Assembly: GCF_002093975.1 (NCBI RefSeq)
Contig: NZ_MSZZ01000051.1
Coordinates: forward strand, 17,549-81,548
Length of the DNA: 64,000 nucleotides
From: Thermoactinospora rubra
GTDB taxonomy: Bacteria > Actinomycetota > Actinomycetes > Streptosporangiales > Streptosporangiaceae
Direction of reading: 5' to 3'
Position numbers and translations under genes: made by a program. The notes beneath the pieces are model-generated. The model ran no database searches and was not told where the DNA came from. It saw only the letters and a list, made by a program, of their open reading frames with translations. This document shows, in pieces, positions 30,871 to 38,768 of the stretch; positions within the stretch are counted from its first letter, which is position 1; each line of letters opens with the position of its first letter.

Positions 30871-32031
30871 ATGCCGTACTACCGCGTCGTGGGCGAGGTG
30901 CCACGCAAACGCCACGTCCAGTTCCGGCGACCCGACGGAGGGCTGTACGCCGAGGAGCTCATGGGCGAGGAGGGCTTCTCCTCCGACTCCTCCCTCCTGT
31001 ACCACCGCTATCTGCCGACCGCGATCGTCAAGGCCGAGGCCGCCGAGCCGCTGACCTCCGAGGCGCTGTCGCCCAACCTGCCGCTGTCCCCCCGCCACTT
31101 CCGCACCCAGGACCTGCCCACCGCCGGAGACCTCGTCAGCGGCCGGATGCTGCTGGCCGGCAACGGCGACGTCCGATTGTCGTACGCGACCACCGACCGG
31201 CCCAGCGAGCTGTACCGCAACTCCAAGGGCGACGAGTGCGTCTACATCCAGCGCGGCGCCGCCCGCTTCGAGTCGACCTACGGCGCGATGGACGTCCGCG
31301 AGGGCGACTACGTCGTGATCCCGACCGGCACGATCCACCGCTGGGTGCCCTCCGGCACGGTCAACGCCCTGGTCATCGAGGCCGCCGGGCACATCAGGCC
31401 GCCCCGGCGCTACCTGTCGCAGTACGGCCAGTTCCTGGAGCACGCCCCCTACTGCGAGCGCGACCTGCGCGCGCCGAGCGAGCCGCTGATCGTCGAGGGC
31501 GAGGAGGTGCCGGTGCTGGTCCGCACCCGCGGCGGCCTCACCCGGCTCGTCTACCGCCACCACCCCTTCGACGTGGTCGGCTGGGACGGCTGCCTGTACC
31601 CGTTCGCCTTCAACATCGAGGACTTCGAGCCGGTGGTGAAGAAGACCCACGCGCCGCCGCCCGTCCACCAGACCTTCGAGGGCCCGGGCTTCGTGGTCTG
31701 CTCCTTCATGCCGCGCCCGCTGGACTTCCACCCCGAGGCCGTGCCCATCCCCTACAACCACCACAACGTGGACTCCGACGAGTTCATGTTCTACGTGGGC
31801 GGCGACTACTCGGCGCGCAAGGGCTCGGGCATCGACGTCGGCTCCATCTCGCTGCACCCGGCGGGCTTCACGCACGGCCCGCAGCCGGGCGCCGTCGAGG
31901 CCGTCATCGAGGCCAAGGCCACCCACACCAGCGAGATGGCGGTCATGGTCGACACCTTCCGCCCGCTCGACCTCGGCCAGGGCGCGCTGCAGTGCGAGGA
32001 CCCCGGCTACGCCTGGACCTGGTCGCGATGA
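30871..32031 (+). CDS. hmgA: homogentisate 1,2-dioxygenase
   Basis: A 386-residue homogentisate dioxygenase, the ring-cleaving step of tyrosine/phenylalanine catabolism producing maleylacetoacetate. Family motifs: YRHHPFDVVGWDGCLYPF with the catalytic His, the iron-ligand segment NHHNVDSDEFMFY (His and Glu), and HPAGFTHGPQPG with the third ligand. It is a little shorter than the roughly 430-residue classical enzymes, like other actinobacterial forms. The ATG at 30871 has GGGAGG upstream. It is coupled to the next gene by an ATGA overlap. Confidence 0.95.
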   Translation: MPYYRVVGEVPRKRHVQFRRPDGGLYAEELMGEEGFSSDSSLLYHRYLPTAIVKAEAAEPLTSEALSPNLPLSPRHFRTQDLPTAGDLVSGRMLLAGNGDVRLSYATTDRPSELYRNSKGDECVYIQRGAARFESTYGAMDVREGDYVVIPTGTIHRWVPSGTVNALVIEAAGHIRPPRRYLSQYGQFLEHAPYCERDLRAPSEPLIVEGEEVPVLVRTRGGLTRLVYRHHPFDVVGWDGCLYPFAFNIEDFEPVVKKTHAPPPVHQTFEGPGFVVCSFMPRPLDFHPEAVPIPYNHHNVDSDEFMFYVGGDYSARKGSGIDVGSISLHPAGFTHGPQPGAVEAVIEAKATHTSEMAVMVDTFRPLDLGQGALQCEDPGYAWTWSR

Positions 32032-32807
32032 ACCCGCTGTTCGAACGGCTCGTCGACGACGCCGGACTGTTCCCTCCGACCTCGCTGCACATGGACGAGG
32101 CCCTGGCCCGCCACAGGCGCGACCAGGAGTCCGGCAACCCCGTCCTCACGCACCGCTTCCTGTGCCCGGCCAGCCGCCTGGCCGGGCTGCGCCGCGAGAG
32201 CTTCGTCCCGGAGCGCATCGGGCTCATCGTGGACACCGAGGAGATCCCCGACTTCAGCGACCTGCCGGTGGACTTCGTGGAGGTACGGCTCCCGCCGCAC
32301 ACCGGCCTCGCCGAGCACCTGGCCTCCGGCGACGTCGAGCGGACGCTGGCCAAGCTGCCCCCGCACGTGCGCCTGTTCGTCGAGGTGACCCCGGAGACGC
32401 ACGTCGGCGGCCTGCCCGAGCGCGTCGGGCTCAAGGTCCGCTGCGGCGGCATGACCCCCGACGCCTTCCCGCCCGCCGAGCACCTGGGCACGTTCATCAG
32501 GTACTGCGTCGACCACGACATCCCGTTCAAGGCCACCGCCGGGCTCCACCACGCGGTGCGCCACTTCGACCCCTCGCTGGGCGTCGACAGGCACGGGTTC
32601 CTCAACCTCGTGCTGGGCGTCTGCGAGGCCGTCGAGCGGCGCGACCCGGTGCCGGCGCTGCGCTCGACCGACGTCGGCGGGCTGGTGCGGATGGCGCAGG
32701 CCGTACCGGAACAGACCGCCAAGCGGGCCCGCGACCTGCTGGTCAGCTACGGCTCCTGCAGCACCCACACACCGATCGAAGACCTGCGGACCCTGGGGAT
32801 CCTATGA
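32028..32807 (+). CDS. conserved protein of unknown function in homogentisate operon
   Basis: A 259-residue soluble protein locked between hmgA and the fumarylacetoacetase gene by ATGA overlaps at both ends. It has alternating helix/strand composition with conserved-looking segments (LKVRCGGMTPDAFPP, PFKATAGLHHAVRH, HGFLNLVLG), suggesting an alpha/beta barrel. I do not recognise a named family. No maleylacetoacetate isomerase is present in the operon, so this position is where the missing isomerase step would be expected. That function is a hypothesis only. Confidence 0.75.
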   Translation: MNPLFERLVDDAGLFPPTSLHMDEALARHRRDQESGNPVLTHRFLCPASRLAGLRRESFVPERIGLIVDTEEIPDFSDLPVDFVEVRLPPHTGLAEHLASGDVERTLAKLPPHVRLFVEVTPETHVGGLPERVGLKVRCGGMTPDAFPPAEHLGTFIRYCVDHDIPFKATAGLHHAVRHFDPSLGVDRHGFLNLVLGVCEAVERRDPVPALRSTDVGGLVRMAQAVPEQTAKRARDLLVSYGSCSTHTPIEDLRTLGIL

Positions 32808-33907
32808 CATTCGGGCTCGACAACCTGCCGTACGGCGTCTTCTCCAGGCCGGGCGAGCGGCCGAGGGTCGGGGTGCGGTTCGAGGACCGCGTCCTGGACC
32901 TCGCGCCCGCGCTGCACGACGAGGTGTTCGCCGCGCCGTCGCTGAACCCTTTCCTGGCGCGGGGCCGCACGGCCTGGCGCGGCGCCCGTGAGCTCATCCA
33001 GGAGAAGCTGTCCTCGTCGAGGTCGCTGGTGGAGCCGCACCTGATCCCGCTGGAGCAGGTGACCCTCCACATGCCCTTCGAGGTGGCCGACTACGTCGAC
33101 TTCTACTGCTCCCTGGAGCACGCCTCCAACCTCGGCCGCATGTTCCGGCCCGACTCCGAGCCGCTGCTGCCCAACTGGCGCCACCTGCCGGTCGGCTACC
33201 ACGGCCGGGCCGGCACGGTGGTGGTGTCGGGCACGCCGATCCGGCGGCCGCACGGGCAGCTGCGCGCCGGCGTCTTCGGGCCGAGCGCGAAGCTGGACAT
33301 CGAGGCCGAGCTGGGCTTCGTCGTGGGCGTGCCGACCGAGCTCGGCTCCCCGGCCGGCGACTTCGAGGAGCACGTCTTCGGCGTGACGCTGGTCAACGAC
33401 TGGAGCGCGCGCGACATCCAGGCCTGGGAGTACCAGCCGCTCGGGCCGTTCCTGGGCAAGTCGTTCGCCACGTCGATCTCGCCGTGGATCACCCCGCTGG
33501 AGGCGCTTCCGCGCATCCCCGGCCGCGCCCAGGACCCGGCGCCCCTGCCGTACCTGGAGCGCAAGGCGGACTGGGGGCTGGACATCTCCGTCGTCGTCCA
33601 GCTCAACGGGCAGGTGATCTCCCGCCCGCCGTACTCGGCCATGTACTGGACGCCGGACCAGATGCTCGCCCACATGACCGTCAACGGCGCGTCGCTGCGC
33701 ACGGGCGACCTGTTCGCCAGCGGGACGATCTCCGGGCCCGAGCCGGGCGAGCGCGGCTCGCTCATCGAGCTGACCTGGAACGGCGCCGAGCCGATCAAGC
33801 TCACCGACGGGTCGGTGCGGACCTTCCTGGAGGACGGGGACGTCGTGACGATCTCGGCGACGGCGGGCGGCATCAGCCTCGGCGAGGTGTCCGGAAAGAT
33901 CGTCTGA
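32804..33907 (+). CDS. fahA: fumarylacetoacetase
   Basis: A 367-residue fumarylacetoacetate hydrolase giving fumarate and acetoacetate, the last step of homogentisate degradation. An N-terminal SH3-like FAH_N part and the catalytic barrel are present. Metal and active-site segments visible are DFYCSLEHASN, YHGRAGTVVVSGTPI, IEAELGFVVG and LVNDWSARDIQAWEYQPLG. It is coupled to the preceding gene by ATGA. It is shorter than the eukaryotic enzyme (about 420), as usual for bacterial forms of this branch. Confidence 0.94.
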   Translation: MTFGLDNLPYGVFSRPGERPRVGVRFEDRVLDLAPALHDEVFAAPSLNPFLARGRTAWRGARELIQEKLSSSRSLVEPHLIPLEQVTLHMPFEVADYVDFYCSLEHASNLGRMFRPDSEPLLPNWRHLPVGYHGRAGTVVVSGTPIRRPHGQLRAGVFGPSAKLDIEAELGFVVGVPTELGSPAGDFEEHVFGVTLVNDWSARDIQAWEYQPLGPFLGKSFATSISPWITPLEALPRIPGRAQDPAPLPYLERKADWGLDISVVVQLNGQVISRPPYSAMYWTPDQMLAHMTVNGASLRTGDLFASGTISGPEPGERGSLIELTWNGAEPIKLTDGSVRTFLEDGDVVTISATAGGISLGEVSGKIV

Positions 33908-34018
33908 CCTACCCGGCGCGCTCCACGCCTCGCCGTAACCAGCCGCGAGGAATACCGTGGGAAGAGGGGGAACCGGATCGAGCCACCGGCCCGTTGACCC
34001 CTTCAGGAGGGCCGCAGC

Positions 34019-34450
34019 ATGGATGAATGGGTCATCTGGATCGTCCTCGCCGTCGTCCTGGGCATCGCCGAGATCTTCACGCTCACCGCGGCCCTCGGCC
34101 TGCTGGGCGGCGCCGCCCTGCTGACCGCCGCCGCGGCCGCCATCGGCCTGCCCATCCCCCTGCAACTCCTCGTGTTCGCCCTGTCCTCGGCGGCCGGGCT
34201 CGTGGTCGTCCGGCCCATCGCCATGCGCCACATCCGCCAGCCGCCGATCCAGCGCTTCGGCGTCGAGGCGCTCGTCGGCAAGCCCGCCTACGTCGTCCGG
34301 GAGGTCACCGCGCACGACGGCCGGGTCCGCATCGGGGGCGAGGAGTGGTCGGCGCGTGCCTACGACGAGACGCTGGTGATCCCGCCGGGCACGACCGTCG
34401 ACGTCATCGAGATCGAGGGCGCCACCGCCCTCGTCTACCCACGGGAGTAA
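34019..34450 (+). CDS. NfeD-family membrane protein
   Basis: A 143-residue NfeD-like protein. Two or three N-terminal transmembrane segments (about 5-65) are followed by a C-terminal OB-fold domain (EALVGKPAYVVREVTAHDG...RIGGEEWSARA). Short NfeD proteins work with SPFH/stomatin proteins in membrane microdomains and are normally encoded next to them. Here the SPFH partner starts 1.47 kb further on because a TnpB-type element sits just 4 bp after this gene's stop. Confidence 0.9.
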   Translation: MDEWVIWIVLAVVLGIAEIFTLTAALGLLGGAALLTAAAAAIGLPIPLQLLVFALSSAAGLVVVRPIAMRHIRQPPIQRFGVEALVGKPAYVVREVTAHDGRVRIGGEEWSARAYDETLVIPPGTTVDVIEIEGATALVYPRE

Positions 34451-34454
34451 GCAT

Positions 34455-34560
34455 GTGACTCCTCCGCTCTCTGAAGGGAGCGGCTTCTCGCTAAGCCGCT
34501 TCCGCAGCCTGGCGAAGGGCAAGCCCTGCCCTGAGAATGTTCGTGGCCGCGTTGACGTCG
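34455..34560 (-). ncRNA. putative omega RNA (right-end RNA) of the TnpB element
   Basis: TnpB guide RNAs are normally read from the tnpB 3' end through the right end. Here CCGCTC/GAGCGG (34464-34469 with 34478-34483) and AGCGGCTT/AAGCCGCT (34479-34486 with 34493-34500) make overlapping stem options at and beyond the tnpB stop, as expected for the scaffold. The 5' limit is arbitrary. The guide would come from the flank after 34455, starting ATGCTTACTCCCGTGG on the minus strand. Confidence 0.45.
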
Positions 34561-35675
34561 GCGTGCGCGGCATGCCCGCACGCCGTACAGGCGAAGGCGG
34601 CTTGGGTGAGGCGGTTCTCCGCAGCGCAATGCCCGCAGCGGGCACACGTGCGGGAGGTGTTGCGGGGCTCGACTGCGATCAGCTCGCGACCGGCGCTTTC
34701 AGCCTTGTGCGCGAGGATCGTCAGGAACACCCCCCAACCCGCGTCCAGGATCGAGCGGTTGAGGCCGGATTTAGCGGCGACGTTGCGGCCCGGGGCCTCG
34801 ATCGTGCCGGACGCCGACCGGGTCATGTTCGCGATCTTCAGGTCCTCGTGCACGATCAGGTCGTAGGCGCGCACCAGCGCCAGCGCCGTCTTGTGCGCCC
34901 CGTCGAGCCGCTGGCGGCGCACCTTGGCGTGCAGCGCGGCGACGCGGGCCACCGCCTTGCGGCGGCGCGTCGAGCCGCGCTTCTTCCGGGCCAGGTCGCG
35001 CTGCGCGGTCGCGAGCCGGTCGGCGGCGACGGCGAGGTGGCGCGGGTTGGCCAGGTGCTCACCGTCGCCGGTGGTGACCAGCCAGGCCACCCCCATGTCG
35101 ATCCCGGCGACCGCGCCGGTGGCGGGCAGCGGGTTGGCGGGCACGTCATCGCAGGACAGGATCACATACCAGCGGGAGCCCTCCCGCTTGACGCTGATCG
35201 TCTTCACCGTGCCGCGCACCGGCCGGTGCTGGTGCACGCGCACGTGGCCGATGCCCTGCAACCGCATGAACGTCGCGGTCGGGTGCTGCGGCTGGGAGTC
35301 CCACCGGCAGCCGTCGCCGTCCTTGGGCCAGGTAACGGTGTCGAACCAGCCCCGCCCCTTGAACCGGGGGAATCCCGGCGTGCGGCCCTCGCGGACCCGC
35401 GTGAAGAACGCGGCGAACGCCTTGTCCAATCGTCGCAGGGTGGCCTGCTGGGAGGAGAACGACCAGCGGCCCTGACCTTCTGGGTCGTCGGCGCGGATGT
35501 GCTTCAACTCCCCGGACTGGTCGCCGTAGGTGATGCTCACGCCCGCCATGCGGTAGGCGGTACGGCGGTGCTCCAGGGCGGCGTTGTACAGGGCGCGGTG
35601 GTCATCCAGGCACGCGGTCAGCGCGACAACCTGGCGGGCGGTGGGGCGCAGCAAGAACTTGCAGGACCGCCTCAC
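34491..35675 (-). CDS. tnpB: TnpB, RNA-guided RuvC-like nuclease of IS200/IS605 element
   Basis: A 394-residue TnpB (OrfB) with an N-terminal HTH_OrfB region (RRSCKFLLRPTARQ, SFSSQQATLRRLDKAFAAFF, GFPRFKGRGWFDT), and a C-terminal RuvC-like domain with all catalytic segments: GIDMG (Asp), VHEDLKI (Glu) and HADVNAATNIL (Asp). A four-Cys zinc ribbon is also present (CARCGHC...CTACG). The nuclease therefore looks intact. The GTG start at 35675 overlaps the stop of the small upstream ORF (GTGA). TnpB promotes element retention by cutting donor sites in known examples. Confidence 0.93.
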   Translation of the reverse strand: MRRSCKFLLRPTARQVVALTACLDDHRALYNAALEHRRTAYRMAGVSITYGDQSGELKHIRADDPEGQGRWSFSSQQATLRRLDKAFAAFFTRVREGRTPGFPRFKGRGWFDTVTWPKDGDGCRWDSQPQHPTATFMRLQGIGHVRVHQHRPVRGTVKTISVKREGSRWYVILSCDDVPANPLPATGAVAGIDMGVAWLVTTGDGEHLANPRHLAVAADRLATAQRDLARKKRGSTRRRKAVARVAALHAKVRRQRLDGAHKTALALVRAYDLIVHEDLKIANMTRSASGTIEAPGRNVAAKSGLNRSILDAGWGVFLTILAHKAESAGRELIAVEPRNTSRTCARCGHCAAENRLTQAAFACTACGHAAHADVNAATNILRAGLALRQAAEAA

Positions 35676-35827
35676 CGCTTCCCCTGTTCCGTGCGCAGGG
35701 CCTCACCGAGGAGCACGCACGCGGCGGCGTTGATCGAGATGCCGGTCTGTGCGGCGTACTCCTCGATCTGGCGCTTCAACTCCGGCGGGACGCGAAGGTT
35801 CAGCGACTCGCGGGGCGCTCCCCTCAC
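35672..35827 (-). CDS. small ribbon-helix-helix-like protein upstream of tnpB
   Basis: About 51 residues. ESLNLRVPPELKRQIEEYAAQTGISINAAACVLL is the beta-helix-helix pattern of Arc/MetJ/CopG-type DNA-binding proteins. It is coupled to tnpB by GTGA. Start assumed at GTG 35827, but upstream starts to 35854 are open. It could repress the element's promoter. It lies within the element and has no separate toxin partner. Confidence 0.6.
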   Translation of the reverse strand: MRGAPRESLNLRVPPELKRQIEEYAAQTGISINAAACVLLGEALRTEQGKR

Positions 35828-35919
35828 CACAACCAAAATGCTACCACAATGCAACCTTGAAAGGAGGGAGCGCGGATTCCTCGCCAGCTGAAGCAGGCGA
35901 TCCCCTCCGCGCGAATCTG

Positions 35920-36993
35920 ATGGATCCCCTGCTCATCGTCGGGACGTTGATCATCCTGTTCGCGGTGTTCACCGTGCTGCGCGCCGTACGGATCGTGCCG
36001 CAGGCCAGGGCACGCAACGTCGAGCGGCTCGGGCGCTACCACCGCACGCTCAAGCCCGGACTCAACTTCGTGATCCCCTACATCGACCGCGTCTACCCGA
36101 TGATCGACCTGCGTGAGCAGGTGGTGTCCTTCCGCCCGCAACCGGTCATCACCGAGGACAACCTCGTCGTCGAGATCGACACGGTGCTCTACTTCCAGGT
36201 CACCGACCCGCGCGCGGCCGCGTACGAGATCGCCAACTACATCCAGGCGGTGGAGCAGCTGACGGTCACGACGCTGCGGAACGTCGTCGGCTCCATGGAC
36301 CTGGAGAAGACGCTCACCTCGCGCGACACGATCAACAGCCAGCTGCGCGGGGTGCTGGACGAGGCGACCGGCAAGTGGGGGCTGCGCGTCAACCGCGTCG
36401 AGATCAAGGCCATCGACCCGCCCAAGACCATCAAGGACGCGATGGAGAAGCAGATGCGGGCCGAGCGGGACAAGCGCGCGGCGATCCTCACCGCCGAGGG
36501 ACAGCGCCAGTCGGCGATCCTGACCGCCGAGGGCGAGAAGCAGGCGCGGGTGCTGCGGGCCGAGGGCGCACGCGCCGCGGCCATCCTGGAGGCGGAGGGC
36601 CAGGCCCGGGCGATCGACCAGGTGTTCCAGGCGGTGCACCGCAACGACCCGGATCCCAAGCTGCTGGCCTACCAGTACCTCCAGGCCCTGCCGCAGCTGG
36701 CCAACGGTCCCGGCAACACGGTCTGGGTCATCCCGAGCGAGGTCACCACGGCGTTGCAGGGGGTGTCGAAGGCCTTCACCGAGGCTCTGCCCCGGTCGGC
36801 GGCCACCCGGGAGGGGGACGGCGAGTCGTCGGCCGTGGACGAGGACGTCGAGGAGGCCAAGTCGGCCGCGGCCGAGGCGGTCGCGGACGCGCAGCAGGCC
36901 GAGACGGGTCCCCGCCAGCTGACCACCGCGGTCCCCGAGCCGTCTCCGCTTCCCGACCTGGAGCGCGAACGCCGTCAGGCCGAGCGGCCGTAG
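35920..36993 (+). CDS. SPFH/stomatin-like membrane protein
   Basis: A 357-residue SPFH (Band 7) protein. One N-terminal membrane anchor (LLIVGTLIILFAVFTVLRAV), the SPFH core (RLGRYHRTLKPGLNFVIPYID, then QPVITEDNLVVEIDTVLYFQV), a helical Ala/Glu-rich coiled-coil with repeats (ILTAEGQRQSAILTAEGEKQ) and an acidic tail. It forms membrane microdomain scaffolds in known relatives and partners NfeD. The ATG at 35920 lacks a good ribosome-binding site. The nearest strong one, AAAGGAGGG, lies about 50 bp upstream next to the TnpB element, so expression may have been disturbed by the insertion. Confidence 0.93.
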   Translation: MDPLLIVGTLIILFAVFTVLRAVRIVPQARARNVERLGRYHRTLKPGLNFVIPYIDRVYPMIDLREQVVSFRPQPVITEDNLVVEIDTVLYFQVTDPRAAAYEIANYIQAVEQLTVTTLRNVVGSMDLEKTLTSRDTINSQLRGVLDEATGKWGLRVNRVEIKAIDPPKTIKDAMEKQMRAERDKRAAILTAEGQRQSAILTAEGEKQARVLRAEGARAAAILEAEGQARAIDQVFQAVHRNDPDPKLLAYQYLQALPQLANGPGNTVWVIPSEVTTALQGVSKAFTEALPRSAATREGDGESSAVDEDVEEAKSAAAEAVADAQQAETGPRQLTTAVPEPSPLPDLERERRQAERP

Positions 36994-37130
36994 GGCTCCG
37001 CACCGGCCCGCTGCGCCCCATCTGGGAACCGCCGTTGCCGGCGTGGCCGGAACCCTGGAACCAGAGCCCCGTCGGCCTCGACGAGGTGCCGGCGCCGCGA
37101 GAGACGACGAGCGAGCGCCGCGCGGCCTGA
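36994..37130 (+). other. coding-like tail in +1 frame after the SPFH stop
   Basis: Immediately after the SPFH stop, the +1 frame reads GLRTGPLRPIWEPP and on through LPAWPEPWNQSPVGLDEVP to a stop at 37130, with strong third-position GC and non-random composition. It has no start or ribosome-binding site of its own. It may be the original SPFH C-terminus lost by a frameshift, or chance. The rest of the gap to 37212 shows nothing. Confidence 0.3.
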
Positions 37131-37212
37131 GCGAACCGTCGCCGATCCGTCGTGGCAAGCAGGCCGCGTCACCGGTGTCGCGGCCTGCCGTACCTCACAG
37201 GTGAGGCCCCGG

Positions 37213-37827
37213 TCAGTACTTGTAGACCACCGGGATGCCCCACGGGCCGCAGTCGGAGCTGAACGTGCCGCGGTCGCAGCCCTGGACGGAGAAGTGCCAG
37301 GTGTCGGTCGCCCTGCCGTGGCTGACGGTGTCGTCGAAGTCGACCCGCGGGTTGGCGGAGATAAGGAACTGGCCGCTCCACGGGGTCAGGCGCTTGACCT
37401 TCACCTGGGTGGTCTTGTTGCCGAGGTGCGGGTCCTTGCTCCAGCGGACGTTGAAGAAGTCCCAGTCGCGTCCCAGACCGCTCCACTTGAAGACCATGGT
37501 CCGGTCCTTCTTGAAGACGCGCAGCAGGGTGCCGCCTCCCAGGTTGGGCGACCAGACGATCTTGCCGTTCTGGAAGCGCTGCCACGACCCCTGCTTGTCG
37601 GGGTAGCCGTACTCCTTGGTGACCGGGCAGCCGTAGACGCTGGTGCGCCCGCCGTTGGACCGCCACAGGCCGCCGACGAGGCTGCCCTCCGGCGCGACCA
37701 GCGACGGGTCACAGGCCGCCGACGTCGCAGTGGTGGCAGTGGCGGCGGCCTGCGCGCCGGCGGGAGCCAGAGCGAGGGCTCCGGCGGCGACCGCCGCGGC
37801 GGCCAGCAGAGTGCGAGTGGTGGACAT
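37213..37827 (-). CDS. secreted LGFP-repeat-like protein
   Basis: A 204-residue exported protein: signal peptide MSTTRTLLAAAAVAAGALAL ending near AQA, followed by one LGFP-like repeat region (CPVTKEYGYPDKQG, RFQNGKIVWSPNLGG) and a beta-rich C-terminal domain (VFKWSGLGRDWDFFNVRWS, VQGCDRGTFSSDCGPWGIP). LGFP modules bind cell wall in actinobacteria. ATG 37827 has AGGAG 6 bp upstream. The gene directly upstream is a near-identical paralogue broken by a 5-bp deletion, so this is probably the functional copy. Confidence 0.85.
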   Translation of the reverse strand: MSTTRTLLAAAAVAAGALALAPAGAQAAATATTATSAACDPSLVAPEGSLVGGLWRSNGGRTSVYGCPVTKEYGYPDKQGSWQRFQNGKIVWSPNLGGGTLLRVFKKDRTMVFKWSGLGRDWDFFNVRWSKDPHLGNKTTQVKVKRLTPWSGQFLISANPRVDFDDTVSHGRATDTWHFSVQGCDRGTFSSDCGPWGIPVVYKY

Positions 37828-37844
37828 GGTGCTCCTCATAGCGG

Positions 37845-38460
37845 TCAGTGGCTCATCGTGACGGACGTCGGGATGCTCCACGGACCGCAGTCGGAGCTGA
37901 ACGTTCCCCGGTCGCAACCTTGGACGACGAAGGCGAACTTGTTGGTCTCGTGGCCGTTGGTGGTCGTGCCGACGCCGTCCTTGACGTAGGGCGACATGCT
38001 GTACTGGCCGCTCCACGGGGTCAGGCGCTTGACCTGCACCTGGGTGGCCCGGCCACCGTCCTTGCTCCAGCGGACGTTGAAGAAGTCCCAGTCGCGTCCC
38101 AGGCCGCTCCACTTGAAGACGACGCGGTTGCCGTCGGCGAAGGCCCGCACCAGCGCGTTGCCTCCCAGGTTGGGCGACCAGACGATCTTGCCGTTCTGGA
38201 AGCGACGACCCCTGCTTGTCGGGGTAGCCGTACTCCTTGGTGACCGGGCAACGGTAGACGCTGTTCTGCCCGCCGTTGGACCGCCACAGGCCGCCGACGA
38301 GGCTGCCCTCCGGCGCGACCAACGACGGGTCACAGGCGGCCGACGTCGCCGTCGCGGTGGTGGGAGTGGCCTGGGCGGCGGCGGGAGCCAGGACGGCGAT
38401 CCCCCCGGCTATCGCGGCTGCCGCGGCGAGGCTGAAGACTGAACGTGATGTGCGGCCCAC
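37845..38460 (-). pseudogene. tandem LGFP-like paralogue, frameshifted by 5-bp deletion
   Basis: Starting at GTG 38460 (AAAGGA upstream), this copy has a signal peptide and the same CDPSLVAPEGSLVGGLWRSN and CPVTKEYGYPDKQG segments as its neighbour. Compared with it, 5 bp (CTGCC on the plus strand) are missing near 38205, between GGAAGCG and ACGACCCC. The remainder (FQNGKIVWSPNLGGNALV to PTSVTMSH, stop 37845) is intact but out of frame. The shifted frame happens to stay open into the downstream gene. Confidence 0.85.
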
Positions 38461-38768
38461 GGGGTGGTCCTTTCTGAGGGGCCGGTTGGACCGTCCCTGT
38501 CTACGCCCCACCCCTTTCACGTCGGCTGACGCGACTTGACGCACGGTTGACAACGGCTGTCCGGTCCTGCTCGGAGGAGCGCCCGAGCAGGACCGGCGTC
38601 GTCACATGAGCCGGATCACCTCATCCGGCTCGTCGTCGTCCGCGACGCGGTTGCGCCTGACGAACCCGCACGCCAGCACCGGTGAACGAGCATGAAGCCC
38701 TTCGCCGGGTGGTGCTCCATCGCCACGGCGCGTCGGCCTTCCTTCCCAGGATCTTCCAGGGTGATCCG
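38461..38768. other. 308-bp intergenic region
   Basis: This gap holds the promoter side of the LGFP-like pseudogene (38461-38530) and the perfect hairpin at 38561-38596. Between 38597 and 38768 I see no supported gene. Confidence 0.6.
38561..38596 (-). terminator. strong hairpin terminator downstream of the sugar-transport operon
   Basis: CCGGTCCTGCTCGG (38561-38574) pairs perfectly with CCGAGCAGGACCGG (38583-38596) around an 8-base loop. There is no U-tract, as usual in GC-rich actinomycetes. It lies about 170 bp beyond the Gfo/Idh gene, the last gene of the ABC operon, and upstream of the LGFP genes. Confidence 0.7.

Larger units (their letters stand above)
34455..35856 (-). mobile_element. 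IS200/IS605-superfamily (IS1341-like) TnpB element between nfeD and SPFH gene
   Basis: The element contains tnpB plus a small upstream ribbon-helix-helix-type ORF and no TnpA. Its right end (low coordinate, 3' of tnpB) is proposed at 34455, where the minus strand ends hairpin-AGGAGTCAC as in related elements. The left end is proposed at 35856, next to TTCAA on the minus strand (35861-35857) as candidate target motif. Boundaries are inferred from gene context and end structure. Confidence 0.7.

Noticed and set aside
34455..35856. CRISPR-Cas12 effector
   Set aside because: The nuclease is a 394-residue TnpB with an adjacent RHH ORF and no array or adaptation genes.
37213..38553. A single 446-residue secreted protein
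   Set aside because: The middle third is out of frame relative to both paralogues; it is the product of the 5-bp deletion, not a designed fusion.
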